Assembly: GCA_951804985.1 (NCBI GenBank)
Contig: OX638133.1
Span: 32,885,963 to 32,949,962, forward strand
DNA length: 64,000 nt
Reading direction: 5' to 3'
Source: Dryomyza anilis
Lineage: Eukaryota; Arthropoda; Insecta; Diptera; Dryomyzidae
The notes under the pieces are model-generated. The model made no database searches. It was not told the DNA's origin and saw only the letters and a list, made by a program, of their open reading frames with translations. Positions 25,753-36,202 of this stretch are shown piece after piece. Positions within the stretch are counted from its first letter, which is position 1, and each line of letters begins with the position of its first letter. The translations under genes were made by a program, and so were the position numbers.

Positions 25753-26329
25753 GTGAATTATTTATGATTTATCTTAAAATTTTTGTCAGTTGTTAAAAAT
25801 TTATTCAACTTTTGAATGATATATCAACTTTAAATATTGATCAAAAACTTTTTGTAATATTTAACAATATACTTGAATTTTATTATTTCTGAAGACTTTT
25901 ATTTTTATTATTATAAAACTGGTAAAGCTTCATTCAATTATAGTGGTTTTCGATACTTTATTAGGTGACTGCATTTTTTAAATTCTTTTATATTTTCTAC
26001 ATCTCGTTTTTGTACCCTATCTAAAAATTTTGTAGGGAATCCAAAAAAAAAGTTATATAAAATATAGTACTGATGTCGGTTTTTGATAATCTCCCTGCAA
26101 ACTAAACGTTATATTTATGATATTGAAGAAATATCATTAATAGACCCACATTATCATTTTCTATCATCTATAATAATGCGAAATTGTTATGATTTTCGAT
26201 AAATTCTAACCTTTCTAAAATGATATCGCATTTTTTAGTCGATATAGATATCGCATGAATATGGAAAAGGTTTTTATATTAAATACATTTATAAAATATT
26301 TGAAGTTTTATATTGAAAAATTGTCATTT

Positions 26330-26520
26330 TTTAATCGTATATACAAATAATCGTCGAATTTGTACGCAATTTCAAAATTCAGATGTACAAATAATCGTCG
26401 AATTTGTTCGAAATTTCAAAATTCAGAATAATAAACAATTAATTTATAAAATATTTGACGTTTTATATAGAAAAATTGTAATTTTTTGATCGAATATACA
26501 AATTATCGTCAAAGATTGTA
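26330..26520. repeat. Imperfect tandem repeats of about 50 bp
   Basis: TACAAATAATCGTCGAATTT followed by G(T/A)(T/A)CG-AATTTCAAAATTCAGA occurs at 26342 and 26391. A third, weaker, unit starts near 26500. The surrounding text (gatatcgca, tcgatatagatatcgca at 26080-26260) is a diverged relative of 21350-21500. Confidence 0.65.
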
Positions 26521-27545
26521 TGGATCAAATACTTTTGGTCATGTATGACGCATGATACAGTTAATAGGAAGAACTATTAAACAGAATTTTAATTTTTTGT
26601 TCTTCTTAGGAGTTCCTAGCTACGTTCAAACGTCGAACGAAAGCTGCTGTCAAAATGTTCTTCCTACGTAGGCCAAAATGTTAAATGGATTAATAAAGTT
26701 ATGTGACAATAGTAGATTTGCATTTAATTCTATCTAGTTGTTGTATATTGTCCATAATATATAATTTTATATGGTTTTAATAAGATTTCAAATGATTTTT
26801 CATAATTTTTCTACTTTGACAGACATTTCAAAGCCAAATTCAATTTGATAAATATATAAATCTGTTCCAAAAACCTATAAGAAATGTGGTTACTAAAATA
26901 TAATGATGCAAACCTAAAAGAAGTATTCAATTTTGGGGTTTTTATACCCTGTGAAATTACTGCAGTTTTCATTTCACAAAAGTTTGAATAAAATGTATTT
27001 CTTTTTCATCAGTTTAAAGTTGTTTTAGATACAAAGAGGGTTTACTAAAAGGTTTCACATGCCCAAAAACAAAAAAGAAAAAAAAACATGTATCCAATTT
27101 CATCATGTTACCTACCAACTGCTCATTAAGCCCGCAAGCAGCGCTATAGATAGACAGACAGACAACAAACGAAACTCACCGCGGCGTTGTCCTTTTGAAT
27201 ACCTCTGACATGATGCGATACACAATGCTGCTGCTGGGTGGTCAGTGTCAACATCATCAGTGCGCCGCCGAAATGTGTGTGTTTCTTCCCATAAATTGTA
27301 AGCTTTAAAAATATTCTCACGCTTGCTGCTCTACACTCGAACCACATGCTGTTGAGAATCGTGGGAAAACCAAAAACCGGCTGTAGTTCTTTTTTGTTTG
27401 TTGTTGTAACATATCGGCCATTCAATATCATTTGTTACCTGTTGCCTGTCGACTTTGTTTATTTTATTTAATGCTTATTTTACGATTTTTTTTATTTGTG
27501 TTTGGCGCATTGTTTGCTTATGTTTGAAATTTGTTTTCTTTCCAG

Positions 27546-27677
27546 AAGATCGGATGTCGAATTCTGAAGGTTTTCTCAAATGTGGCGCCGCAGAGCACAG
27601 ATCGCGTCGTGCAGACGGTGGGCAAAACGAGTCAGGTGCTCGACGCCATACGCGAGGTGATTACGTTGACGCGTGAG
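27546..27677 (+). CDS. bl: bl internal exon: C-terminal half of KH2
   Basis: The exon encodes 44 residues beginning [16 protein letters not shown] and ending REVITLTRE. This is the beta-strand/variable-loop/final-helix half of KH domain 2; the GxxG loop must be on a preceding exon outside this stretch. The acceptor is TTTTCTTTCCAG ending at 27545 and the donor GAG/GTGAGT begins at 27678. Both ends are phase 0. Reading upstream through the acceptor gives an open frame from 27531, but that ATG lies inside the intron's pyrimidine tract and is not a start. Confidence 0.92.
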
Positions 27678-30600
27678 GTGAGTTTTATCTTGAGTTTGGC
27701 ATTTCAAATGAACTTTTGTTAATTATTTTTTCTATCAACAGACACCCATCAAGGGTCCGGTGCACAATTATGATCCCATCAACTTTGATCGCATGTATGC
27801 CGATGAGTATGGCGGCTATGGCACTGGTGTCGGCAGCGTGAATCCACGTCAGTCGCGTGGTGGCAATCGCGGCGGCGGCAACAATAATGGCGGCGGTGGT
27901 GGCCCAGGCGGACGCTTTGGCGGCGGCGGTGGCGGTGATCGCGGCGGCTCACGTCGCAACGATCGCAGTCGCAGCGATGGTCGTCGTGGTGGAGGTGGCG
28001 GTGATGATCGCAACAACTTTATAAATCCATGGGCCAATGAAGACGGCGGCTATGGCGGCGGTGGCAATAATGGTGGAGGTGGCGGCGGTGGTTTCGGCGG
28101 CGGCAACTTTGGTGGCGGCGGCGGTTTTGGCGGCGGCGGCGGTAATGGTGGTGGCTTTGGCGGCGGCAATGGCGGTGGCTTTGGCGGCGGTAATGGTGGC
28201 GGCTTCGGCGGCGGCAATGGTGGTGGTTTCGGTGGCGGAAATGGCGGTGGTTTTGGTGGCGGCAACTCTGGTGGTTTTGGTGGCGGCAACTCTGGTGGTG
28301 GCGGCGGCGGCATGGGTGGCGGTTTTGGTGGCGGCAACTCTGGCGGCGGCGGTGGTGGCTTTGGAGGCGGCAATCAAATGGGCGGTGGTCTAAGTGGTGG
28401 CGGCAGCGGCGGTTTCGGCGGCAACCAAGGTGGTGGCAGTGGTTTTGGCGGCGGTGGCGGCGGCGGCGGCGGCAATATGAATCCAATTGGTGGCGGCGCT
28501 GGCAATGCGGGCAACAATATGGGCAATGGTTTGGGTGGTGGCGCAGGAGGCGCTGGTGCTAGTGTCTTTGGACCAGGACCTGTCAACAATGGACCCAACG
28601 GACCGAATTTGCCCAATGGACATGATCCTAAGAACAGCACACAAGTTACCATTCCAAAGGATGTAAGTAGTCGTAGTACTGAATGAAGCAATGAATAAAA
28701 TGCTTATTTTATAAATTTATTTTAATTTTCTCTTCTATTTTTTTTTTTAGCTCGCTGGCGCCATCATCGGCAAGGCTGGCGGCCGCATTCGTCGCATTCG
28801 CAACGAGTCGGGCGCTTACATCACCATCGATGAGCCACTGCCCGGCTCCACAGATCGCATCATCACCATCTCCGGCAACCCCAAGCAAATACAGATGGCG
28901 CAGTATCTACTACAACAGAGGTTGGTGTCTAATCAAGAAGTACGCTTTACTAATCATATCATTTACCATGAAACAAAACAAAAAAGTCATTAAAAACATA
29001 TAATTCATTGAACAAAACATCATTTAGGTGAATTGAACATAACATAAATGTATAAAAATCATTGCCATCAAGCAATTATTACTGTTAAATTCATAAATCA
29101 TACAATAGACTACGCATTATTCATTAAAAACATAAACTGCATGCAATGAAATCGTTTAAACTAACATAAAACGATTTTATTCATATAATTCTGTATCATA
29201 TCATCGAAAAAGCATACAAATCAATTCCAAAACATGGCAAAAACATTAACAAAAACAGAAAATGAAGGCAATACAAAAATAATCATTTAAAATAATGCAA
29301 AAGATTTAATGATACACATAACTGGGTTCTGCTTTGTAACGAAATCTATCGCATTTGTGAATTTAATAACCTACTGCATTTATATATATGTTTTAATCTA
29401 CTAACTAACAAACAAAAAAAAAACCTGTGAACTGTGCTTTTTTACTAACATGAAAATCCATGAAAAACTAATGAATATCTGTACTATATACTACTCATGC
29501 TTGCAATTATTATTGAATACATTTTGTTTGGAAGACTAGTGATTTTGTTGTTTGCTATTTACGATTAACAATAAATCCCTTGTCTCCTTACAATGTGTGT
29601 TGCTGTCTTCATAACTTGTGCGTCATCAAACTACTAACCAAACCAAATCAAAACACTAACCAAACCAAACCAAACAAAACCAATCAAATAAATTAATTAC
29701 TATGCAACCAAAGGTGTCGGCATCACAATCCAAAATATTCATTCCAAAAAATTCCCAAACTACTATAGTGAATTATGTTACTTCTCATTCTTTATATAGT
29801 CTATGTGTTATATTAAGTGATTCTAACATCTGATACTTCTTTGAAGCAAGTATTCATTTATTGTGTGGCTAAAAAATATGTGTTCTTGATGGGTTAAAGG
29901 TGTTGAAATACTGAGAAATATGTGTGCTAAATGTATTTAAAAAAAATACTCTATTTTAATTTCAAATAATATTAAAAACATGTTTGAAAATGAAAAGAAA
30001 TATATAAAGTAATTTTGTCATTGAAGAAATATTAAAAAAAAAATTAAATGAATAATTAAAAATTAATTTGAAAATTATTTGAAAATTAAAAGAAATATTA
30101 ATAATTAATTTCTAAATTAAAAGCAATATTAAAAAATATAATTTAAAATTAAAGGAGATATTTAATAATGATAGGAATAAATAAATATTAAAAAAAATAA
30201 TTTCAAAATTGAAATAATAGAAAAAAAGATAATATAAAATAAGATAATAGAAAATAAGATAATAGAAAATAAGGTAATAGAAAATAGGATCATAGAAAAA
30301 AAGATAATATAAAAAAAAGATAATATAAAAAAACGAAATTTAAAATTGGAATAATAGAAAAAAGATAATAGAAAAAAGATAATAGAAAAAAGATCATAAA
30401 AAAAAATGATAATAGAAAAAAATGATAATAGAAAAAATGATAATAGAAAAAATGATAATAGAAAAAATGATAACAGAAAAAATGATAATAGAAAAAAAGA
30501 TAATAGAAAAAAATATAATAGAAAAAGATAATAGAAAAATATTAGAAAAAAATTAGAAAAAGGAAAAAAAAAGAAATTTAAAATTGAAATAATAGAAAAA

Positions 30601-32225
30601 AGATAATAGAAAAAAAATAATAGAAAAAAGATAATAGAAAAAAGATAACAGAAAAAAGTTAATAGAAGAAAAGTTAATAGAAGAAAAGATAATAGAAAAA
30701 AAGATAATAGAAAAAATATAATAGAAAAAAAATATAATAGGAAAAGGATAATAGAAAAAAGATAATAGAAAAAAGATAATAGAAAAATATAATAGAAAAA
30801 ATAATAGAAAAAAATAATAGAAAAAAGATAATAGAAAAAAGATCATAAAAAAATGATAATAGAAAAAAAAAGATAATAGAAAAAAAGATAATAGAAAAAA
30901 AGATAATTGAAAACAAGATAATAGAAATAAAAGATAATAGAAAAAAAGATAATAGAAAAAAAGATAATAGAAAAAAAGATAATAGAAAAAAAGATAATAG
31001 AAAAAAAGATAATAGAAAAAAGATAATAGAAAATGATAATAGAAAATGATAATAGAAAAAAGATAATAGAAATAAAAGATAATAGAAAAAAGGATAATAG
31101 AAAAAAAGATATAGAAAAAAGATAATAGAAAAAAAGAAAAAAAGAAGAAAAGATAATTGAAAAAAATAATGAGAAAAAGATAATAGGAAAAAGATAATAG
31201 AAAAAAGATAATAGAAAAAAATAATACGAAAAAAATAATAGAAATAATAATTGAAAAAATAGTAGAAAAAATAATAAAAAAATAATAGAAAAATGTTATA
31301 GAAAAAAAATAATAGAAACAAAATAATAGAAAATAAATAAGAGAAAAATGATAGAAGACAAAATAATAGAAAAAATAATAAAAAAATAGACAAAATAGTA
31401 GATTAAAAATAGAAACAAATAATAGAAAAAAAATTTATAGCAAAAATAATAGAAATAATAGAAAAATAAAAACAAATAATAAAAAAATTAGAAAAAATAA
31501 TAGAAAAGAAATAATAGATAAAAGAAAATAGAAAAAAAAGAGAAAAATAATTGATAAAAGTATATATAAAATAATAGACAAAATAATAGAAAAACAGTAA
31601 AACATAGAACTATATATGATAAAAAATAATTGAAAAATTAATAGAAAAAATAATAGAAAAATTAATAGAAATATTAATAGAAAAAATAATAGAAAAATTA
31701 ACAGAAAAAATAATAGAAAAAATAATAGAAAAATTAATAGAAAAAAATATAAAGAAATTAATAGAAAAAATAATAGAAAAATTAATAGAAAAAATATAAA
31801 GAAATTAATAGAAAAAATAATAAAAAAATTAATAGAAAAATTAATAGAAAAAATAATAGAAATAATAATAGAAAATTAATAGGAAAAACAATAAAAAATA
31901 ATAAAAAGATAATAAAAAATAATAAAAAATAATAACCAAAAATAAAAAATTAAAAAAAAAATTATAGAAATAAAGAGAATTAAATGTGTATATAATACAA
32001 TGTTTTTAATATTCATAATTAAAAAAAAAAAAAAAATAATTTAATAAATTTTATACTTAAGACAATTTTTAACTATTCTAACAAATGCCTAAATGTATGC
32101 CCTATATTTATTTCGATTTTTGTCATATTTTTCTTTGCAGTGTACATGAGAACAATAATCCCAACCCCAGCAACAACAACAGTAACAACAACAATAACAA
32201 CAACAACAACAGACGAAACTACTAG
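27546..32225 (+). CDS. bl: bl (bancal/Hrb57A), hnRNP K orthologue, 3' part; join of four exons
   Basis: The joined exons 27546-27677, 27742-28662, 28751-28920 and 32141-32225 give 435 residues of an hnRNP K-type RNA-binding protein, missing its N-terminus. The order is: end of KH2 (44 residues), a linker dominated by Gly with RGG-type arginines and Asn, KH3 with the GKAG loop, and a short Asn-rich tail ending RRNY. hnRNP K proteins bind C-rich single-stranded RNA/DNA through KH domains and act in splicing, transcription and translation, shuttling between nucleus and cytoplasm; the fly gene influences appendage size. All four exons join in frame (introns 64, 88 and 3220 bp). The middle of KH2 is conserved strongly enough ([22 protein letters not shown]) that the identification is firm. 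The gene converges on Hil. Confidence 0.93.
27742..28662 (+). CDS. bl: bl internal exon: linker and Gly-rich/RGG region
   Basis: 307 residues start [16 protein letters not shown], the conserved segment after KH2 (acceptor CTATCAACAG ends at 27741). A GGYG stretch, an Arg/Gly/Asp/Ser-rich part (residues about 40-85 of the exon, with SRGGNRGG and [14 protein letters not shown]) and about 190 residues of Gly-rich sequence follow. That Gly-rich stretch includes repeated NGGGFGGG octapeptides at about 28141-28290. It ends with a less repetitive segment, and STQVTIPKD leads into KH3. Such RGG/Gly-Phe tracts are low-complexity regions associated with RNA contacts and condensate formation. The donor GAT/GTAAGT begins at 28663. 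If the intron is retained the frame continues only seven residues to a stop at 28684. The complementary-strand open frames (Pro- or Ala-rich) are shadows. Confidence 0.95.
28751..28920 (+). CDS. bl: bl internal exon: KH3
   Basis: The exon encodes [17 protein letters not shown], with the canonical GKAG (GxxG) nucleic-acid-binding loop, then [20 protein letters not shown] and the final helix ([11 protein letters not shown]). The acceptor is a poly-T tract plus TAG ending at 28750, phase 0. I place the donor at 28921 (CAGAG/GTTGGT), leaving two bases of a codon. Joined to the exon at 32141 this gives QQ-SVHEN, matching the SV that follows the last KH helix in vertebrate hnRNP K as I recall it. 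GTTGGT is a weak donor. An alternative, GTACGC at 28940, would give a different, much shorter tail, and failure to splice gives an alternative 24-residue tail with a stop at 28991. Confidence 0.9.
28921..32140 (+). other. Last bl intron, 3.2 kb
   Basis: The first kilobase (28921-29930) is A-rich with repeated AACCAAACCAAA-type text near 29640-29680. The rest is dominated by a degenerate (GATAATAGAAAAAA)n array. No coding exon is visible inside. The long antisense frame across the array encodes only Phe/Leu/Ile/Tyr low complexity. Confidence 0.8.
30190..31975. repeat. Purine-rich tandem array (GATAATAGAAAAAA)n
   Basis: About 1.8 kb of imperfect 12-15-base units: GATAATAGAAAAAA in the first two thirds, shifting to AATAATAGAAAAATTAATAG towards 31620-31870. 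The + strand is almost purely A/G/T with extremely little C, and there are very few breaks. It lies within the last bl intron. Confidence 0.93.
32141..32225 (+). CDS. bl: bl last coding exon: Asn-rich C-terminal tail
   Basis: The acceptor TTTTTCTTTGCAG ends at 32140. Completing the split codon (AG+T) gives [15 protein letters not shown], a run of Asn encoded by AAC/AAT repeats, and RRNY before TAG at 32223-32225. The poly-Asn is encoded by a CAA-frame-shifted (AAC)n microsatellite that continues in the 3' UTR, so its length probably varies. The exon is separated from KH3 by 3.2 kb of low-complexity intron. Confidence 0.85.
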
Positions 32226-33560
32226 GCGCGCACCCAGCAACATAACACAGCAGCAGCAACATTAATAATAATAAAAATAAATATCAAACAACCACATAAC
32301 AACATCGATGAGAAAGAAACATGTGTTAATCAAACACAACCCCTTATTTTAAGAATTGCTTTATCGAAGAGTGAACCCAGAAAGAAGATCAACAAGAAGA
32401 CGTCGAAGAAATAGTAGTAGCCCCCCTCCCCCCTCCACCAACTCTGCTGCTGCCGCGCGCATTCAATGAAGTGGTTACATGAGAAGACAAAGCGCCGCAG
32501 CAACGTTTATGTTTAAGATTGATCCTTAATTTGTTTTTAACTTTAAATAATTATTATTTTTAACAAGTATTCATACACATACACACACACACAGCTAAAC
32601 AGACAGTTTATTATTTGCAAATTGCAAAAATTGTAAACAAATCAAAAAAAAAAAAAAAAAGAAAAAAACCACAAAAAAAAAAACTCAAGAAAATTATTAA
32701 GCAAAAACCGAGACGAATTGAAGCAGCGCAAATTATTTCGAGCATATGTTGTATTAAAGCATAACAAGTCCCACCATAGCAAAGCGTGCACGTTTTTGTG
32801 GCAGCATTATATTAAACTAACAACAACAACAATATAAAGTAAATAAAATATAAAATAAAAAATAAAATTAATTCATTCTTTATTTGAATAAAGTCAAGCT
32901 TAATGCTAAAGCTAACCAGCAACAGAGATTAATTAATTTTTAATAAGTTGTTTCTGCAGCGCATTGAAAAACAGTTCAAATACACTGCATAGTTTTAGGC
33001 AACAGTTTTATTTTTAACCACAAGAACAACAACAGCTACAAGAACGCAACCAAAATGTCTACTAATCCAACAACAATAACTTAGCTTTTAAAAATGTTGC
33101 AACATTTTTCTTTGAATAATTCTATTTAGTTTCTTTGGTGTGTGTATTACGTGTGCGCTACGTCTGTCGCTAAATCGTCTCGTAAACTTAAAATTAAATA
33201 TAAAAATTAAAATTAATAATAACCAAAAAAAAAAAAAAAAAAAAACAATGAAAATACGAAATAAGCGTATGAACAATTGCAAATTTTTGTCCTTTTAAAA
33301 ACATTTATTATTTTTATCATTTAAATTCTAATTTTTAATATTGCTTATAGTAAGCGGAAGAATATGGTCGTCGGTCCACACGACACGAATTACAGACATT
33401 AAAAAAAGTCTACGTAGTATTTGTCAAAAATTTGTTTTTAAAATTTTAAAATGAAAATTATACATATAAAATAAATAACACAGAAAAATGCGTAAAAGAA
33501 ACGGCATATTGTATACAAAGAAATAAATTACAAATAAACATAAATAAAGTTAAAGCATTT
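32226..33560 (+). other. bl: bl 3' UTR with several poly(A) signals
   Basis: Downstream of the stop is AAC/CAGCAGCAG-rich sequence, then CA repeats at about 32578-32594 and A-rich tracts. AATAAA hexamers occur at 32887-32892, 33522-33527, 33533-33538 and 33543-33548. The cluster at 33.52-33.55 kb is followed by a T-rich stretch (GCATTTTTTATT). I infer a proximal end near 32.9 kb and a distal end near 33.56 kb. Confidence 0.6.
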
Positions 33561-33839
33561 TTTATTAAAGGGTATTAAATGGATAAATAATCCATTCAGC
33601 CGTTTGGTAGCTACGTAAGATAGAATGGTGGCTATAACGTATGCGGAATGAAGTATGAACTGATTTCAAACCATTATTACAAAACAAATAGTAATATTAA
33701 AAAACTACTCGGGTTAAATTAAAAGCAGAAATTGGGCATCATTCAGTATAATCGTATCGTGTGTTGGCGAAGAAGTCAACGATAAAACAACAAAGAAGGT
33801 TTAAAAAAAATCGGGCTTATTTGTAATTAATATGTTGCC

Positions 33840-34650
33840 TGCTTGCATATTTTTCATAGCGTGTATCGTCGGAATAACAGGACCATATTCTGACCGGACT
33901 TGGCTTCGTTTTATTATGTCATATCCACCGTAATGAAAGGGGTATTCAATGGACTTTTGCAGAATACTTCAAAGACTTAGATTACGCGGATGATCATGCA
34001 TCTTCGCTACAAAACAAGTAGACATGTAAAATAAAATTAACGAGCTTCAATTAAAATCAGCAGAAGGGGATTAGCAAGACCAAGATCATTTCCATCAACG
34101 CATCAGATCCAAACAGCTCCTTCAAAATTGGCGACACCAACATCGAACCAGTGGACAGCTTCACCGCCTGGGCGGCTTCACCTACCTGGGCAGCGTAATA
34201 ACAGTTGACAGTGGAGCCAAAAAAAAATTTTCATAATAAAATTAATAAAGCAAAACTGCACTAAGTCTGGAGATCATCGTTTCTCTCTGTGCCTACAAAG
34301 CTTATGATATTTCGAGTGCAACGTGATATCAGTCTTACTCTTCGTGTGCGTAACTGGGCTGACAAACAACATCTTGCTTAATATGCTTCATGTATTTATA
34401 GATGGATGAAAGCATCGTATTTTAAATATATATGACAATAACAAACAACGAATTATGTGGACAGGAACAGGTAGTGATCCAGATTAAACGATGTAAACGG
34501 AAGTTTACACCCTACGTAAGCCAACGACGATAGTGTGCCGACATGGTGCTCGAGTGGAATCCGCACAACAGAAGACGTGATCGCCCAAAAATATAATGGA
34601 AGAGATCTTGAAGTTAAAATCCGTGAATTAGGATAATGTTAGTCTCTGAT
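33840..34650 (+). pseudogene. Decayed non-LTR retrotransposon: reverse-transcriptase C-terminal half
   Basis: The reading shifts frame, but successive pieces are recognisable. GIQW precedes an LDYADD active-site motif (the YADD codons are at 33983-33994). KTKIISINASDPNSS and IGDTNIEPVDSFT then lead into a broken TYLGSV. Near 34540 come LEWNPHNRRR-like and KIQW/TWKRSLE-like pieces typical of the C-terminal end of endonuclease/reverse transcriptase LINEs. Stops and frameshifts break it throughout, so it is a fossil. The exact clade is not assigned. It lies in the intergenic space just beyond the bl poly(A) sites. Confidence 0.72.
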
Positions 34651-35170
34651 TTAAAATGACACCCTGTAGCATAAATTTGACATATACAATTTTTATTTAT
34701 ATTTTTGAAATTTCATATTTTTTGTCTTCAAAAATATTCGTTATCTTCGCGCGGTATCGTCCAATGTTTTTTTATATGATCGACTACATCAGCGAAACGC
34801 ATCTGAAGGTGACACGCGACATCCTCCGAATTGAAGGTGACCCTAATTAGGCCGCCGTTCACGGCCACCAGATCGGGTATGTCGAGTTGCACAATTGATG
34901 CGGTGTCGAATCGGTCGCATCGGAACTATATGATAGAGTTCATCAAGCCGAGACGAGATTCATCTCAGTTATAATCGATTTCCTGAACATGAGACGTGAC
35001 ACTTGTGCGAATAAAATTAGCAGAATACCGAGCAAAGAGCCAATCTCATGACCATTCTCGATTCCCATGACTGACGCCATGAGGCAGCATGACGTGCTGT
35101 GGAAAAGTGCTGCAACAAAGCTACCAGCAGTGATGCATGCTAACATGTCGGCGAACCGACCATGATGTCG
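34650..35170. other. Unidentified GC-richer block
   Basis: About 500 bp (especially 34740-35160) is less AT-rich than its surroundings and has broken open frames on both strands (for example a 67-codon minus-strand frame at 34943-35146). I could not match either strand to a protein family. It sits directly after the LINE fossil and could be its tail or another degraded transposon. Confidence 0.35.
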
Positions 35171-35454
35171 ATTTCTATATATTTTTCAAATAAAAATGTT
35201 TTGAAATGTTAAACCAGTGTATGTTTTTTTTGTGTGATTTTTTTATGTTATTAATTTAGAATGTAAAATGTCATTCAAAGCGGAAAAATAAACTAACAAT
35301 AAAATTATTAAAATCAAAAATTGTATTTTCAATACTTGTTTGATAATTTTATTGTTATATCCGACAATAATTTGATAATAATATTTGTGGATCCATACAA
35401 AAACATAAAATATTTTCAAATTATCGTCGGATTCGACAATTATTTTCTATGTGT

Positions 35455-36030
35455 GTGTGCATTCATTTATTTTTTACTAGTGTTTGGTACCCGGTTTTTT
35501 TTTACCATTTTTAGCTGTTTATTTTTGTTTTTCCCGTTTTTATTATATTTCAGTTTTTTGTTTTTGTTCTTTTAATTTTTTGTATTTTTTTTATTTGGTT
35601 GTTTACTTTTTTCGATTTTGTTTTGAAATTGACCTTTTGTTTTTGAATTAATTTTTGTGGATTTGTTTTGTGTTCTGAATTTTGTTTTGTGCGTTTTTGT
35701 ATTTATGATATTTTTGCGTTTTTGATTAGGTTTTTTATTTTTGTTTTGATTTTGTGTTTTTTTTTTGAGTTTTCGCTTTTATTTTTTTTTGTTTCTGCGT
35801 TTTTGGTTTTAGCGTTTTTGATTTTGTGCTTTTGCGATTTTAATTTTTTTTTTTATTTTGTTATTTTGTGTTATTTTCGCGTTTGTATTTTTTCTTTTTT
35901 TTTTTAGTTTTCTGTTTTTGTGCTTTTTCTTTGTGTTTTTACTTTTATATTGATTTTATATGTGTTATTGATTTTATATTTTTGCCTTTGTAATATTGTT
36001 TTTTATTTGGGTTTTTTGTTTCATGTTCTT
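35455..36030. repeat. T-rich low-complexity tract
   Basis: The tract consists of TTTTTGTTTTG, GCGTTTTTG and GATTTTGTG-type units, almost without A or C runs on the + strand. Open frames across it give Phe-rich peptides and are not genes. Confidence 0.85.
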
Positions 36031-36202
36031 AGTTGTTGTAAGTGCCATGTTATAACGTTTTAAAAGTTTACGTTTTATGGGATGTGCCACGCCCCTTCTT
36101 CAAAACTCGCCCATATATAGCCTATGTCACCCTCCATTTGAAAATTCTGCACAAGTGCATTTGAAACCCACTGCATTTCAAAATATTTACTGTCATCAAC
36201 TC

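Larger units (their letters stand above)
1..27545. other. Presumptive giant intron / upstream flank of bl (no coding exon recognised)
   Basis: No stretch here reads as a conserved protein on either strand; the open frames present are short, AT-rich and composed of Phe/Leu/Ile/Lys-type low-complexity translation. The first bl exon seen (from 27546) begins in phase 0 in the middle of a KH domain, so upstream exons carrying the start, KH1 and the KH2 GxxG loop must exist, and I did not find them here. I infer that most of this stretch is one long bl intron. It holds the repeats and transposon remnants listed separately. Between them (for example 1560-1920, 2150-3210, 3650-5250, 7400-9330, 10650-12160, 13560-15160, 16000-18090, 19680-21860, 24930-27540) I see only AT-rich DNA with short CTGT, CTGCC, CAT and poly-T runs. 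Confidence 0.55.

Noticed and set aside
27144..27431. 95-codon minus-strand frame just upstream of the bl exon
   Set aside because: No recognisable domain, contains CAGACAGACA microsatellite text and lies in a presumed intron.
28663..28686. Alternative bl end VSSRSTE-stop by intron retention
   Set aside because: The donor is consensus and the next exon completes KH3; retained transcripts would lack KH3. Considered an unspliced artefact.
27849..28691. Long Pro-rich, Ala-rich and His/Arg-rich open frames opposite or out of frame with the bl Gly-rich exon
   Set aside because: GGN-repeat coding DNA is free of stops in most frames; the peptides are simple translations of the repeat. Splice signals and family match support only the + strand Gly frame.
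30553..31393. Minus-strand frames of up to 239 codons of Phe/Leu/Ile/Tyr
   Set aside because: They are translations of the GATAATAGAAAAAA array in an intron and have no independent coding signal, although they look like membrane proteins.
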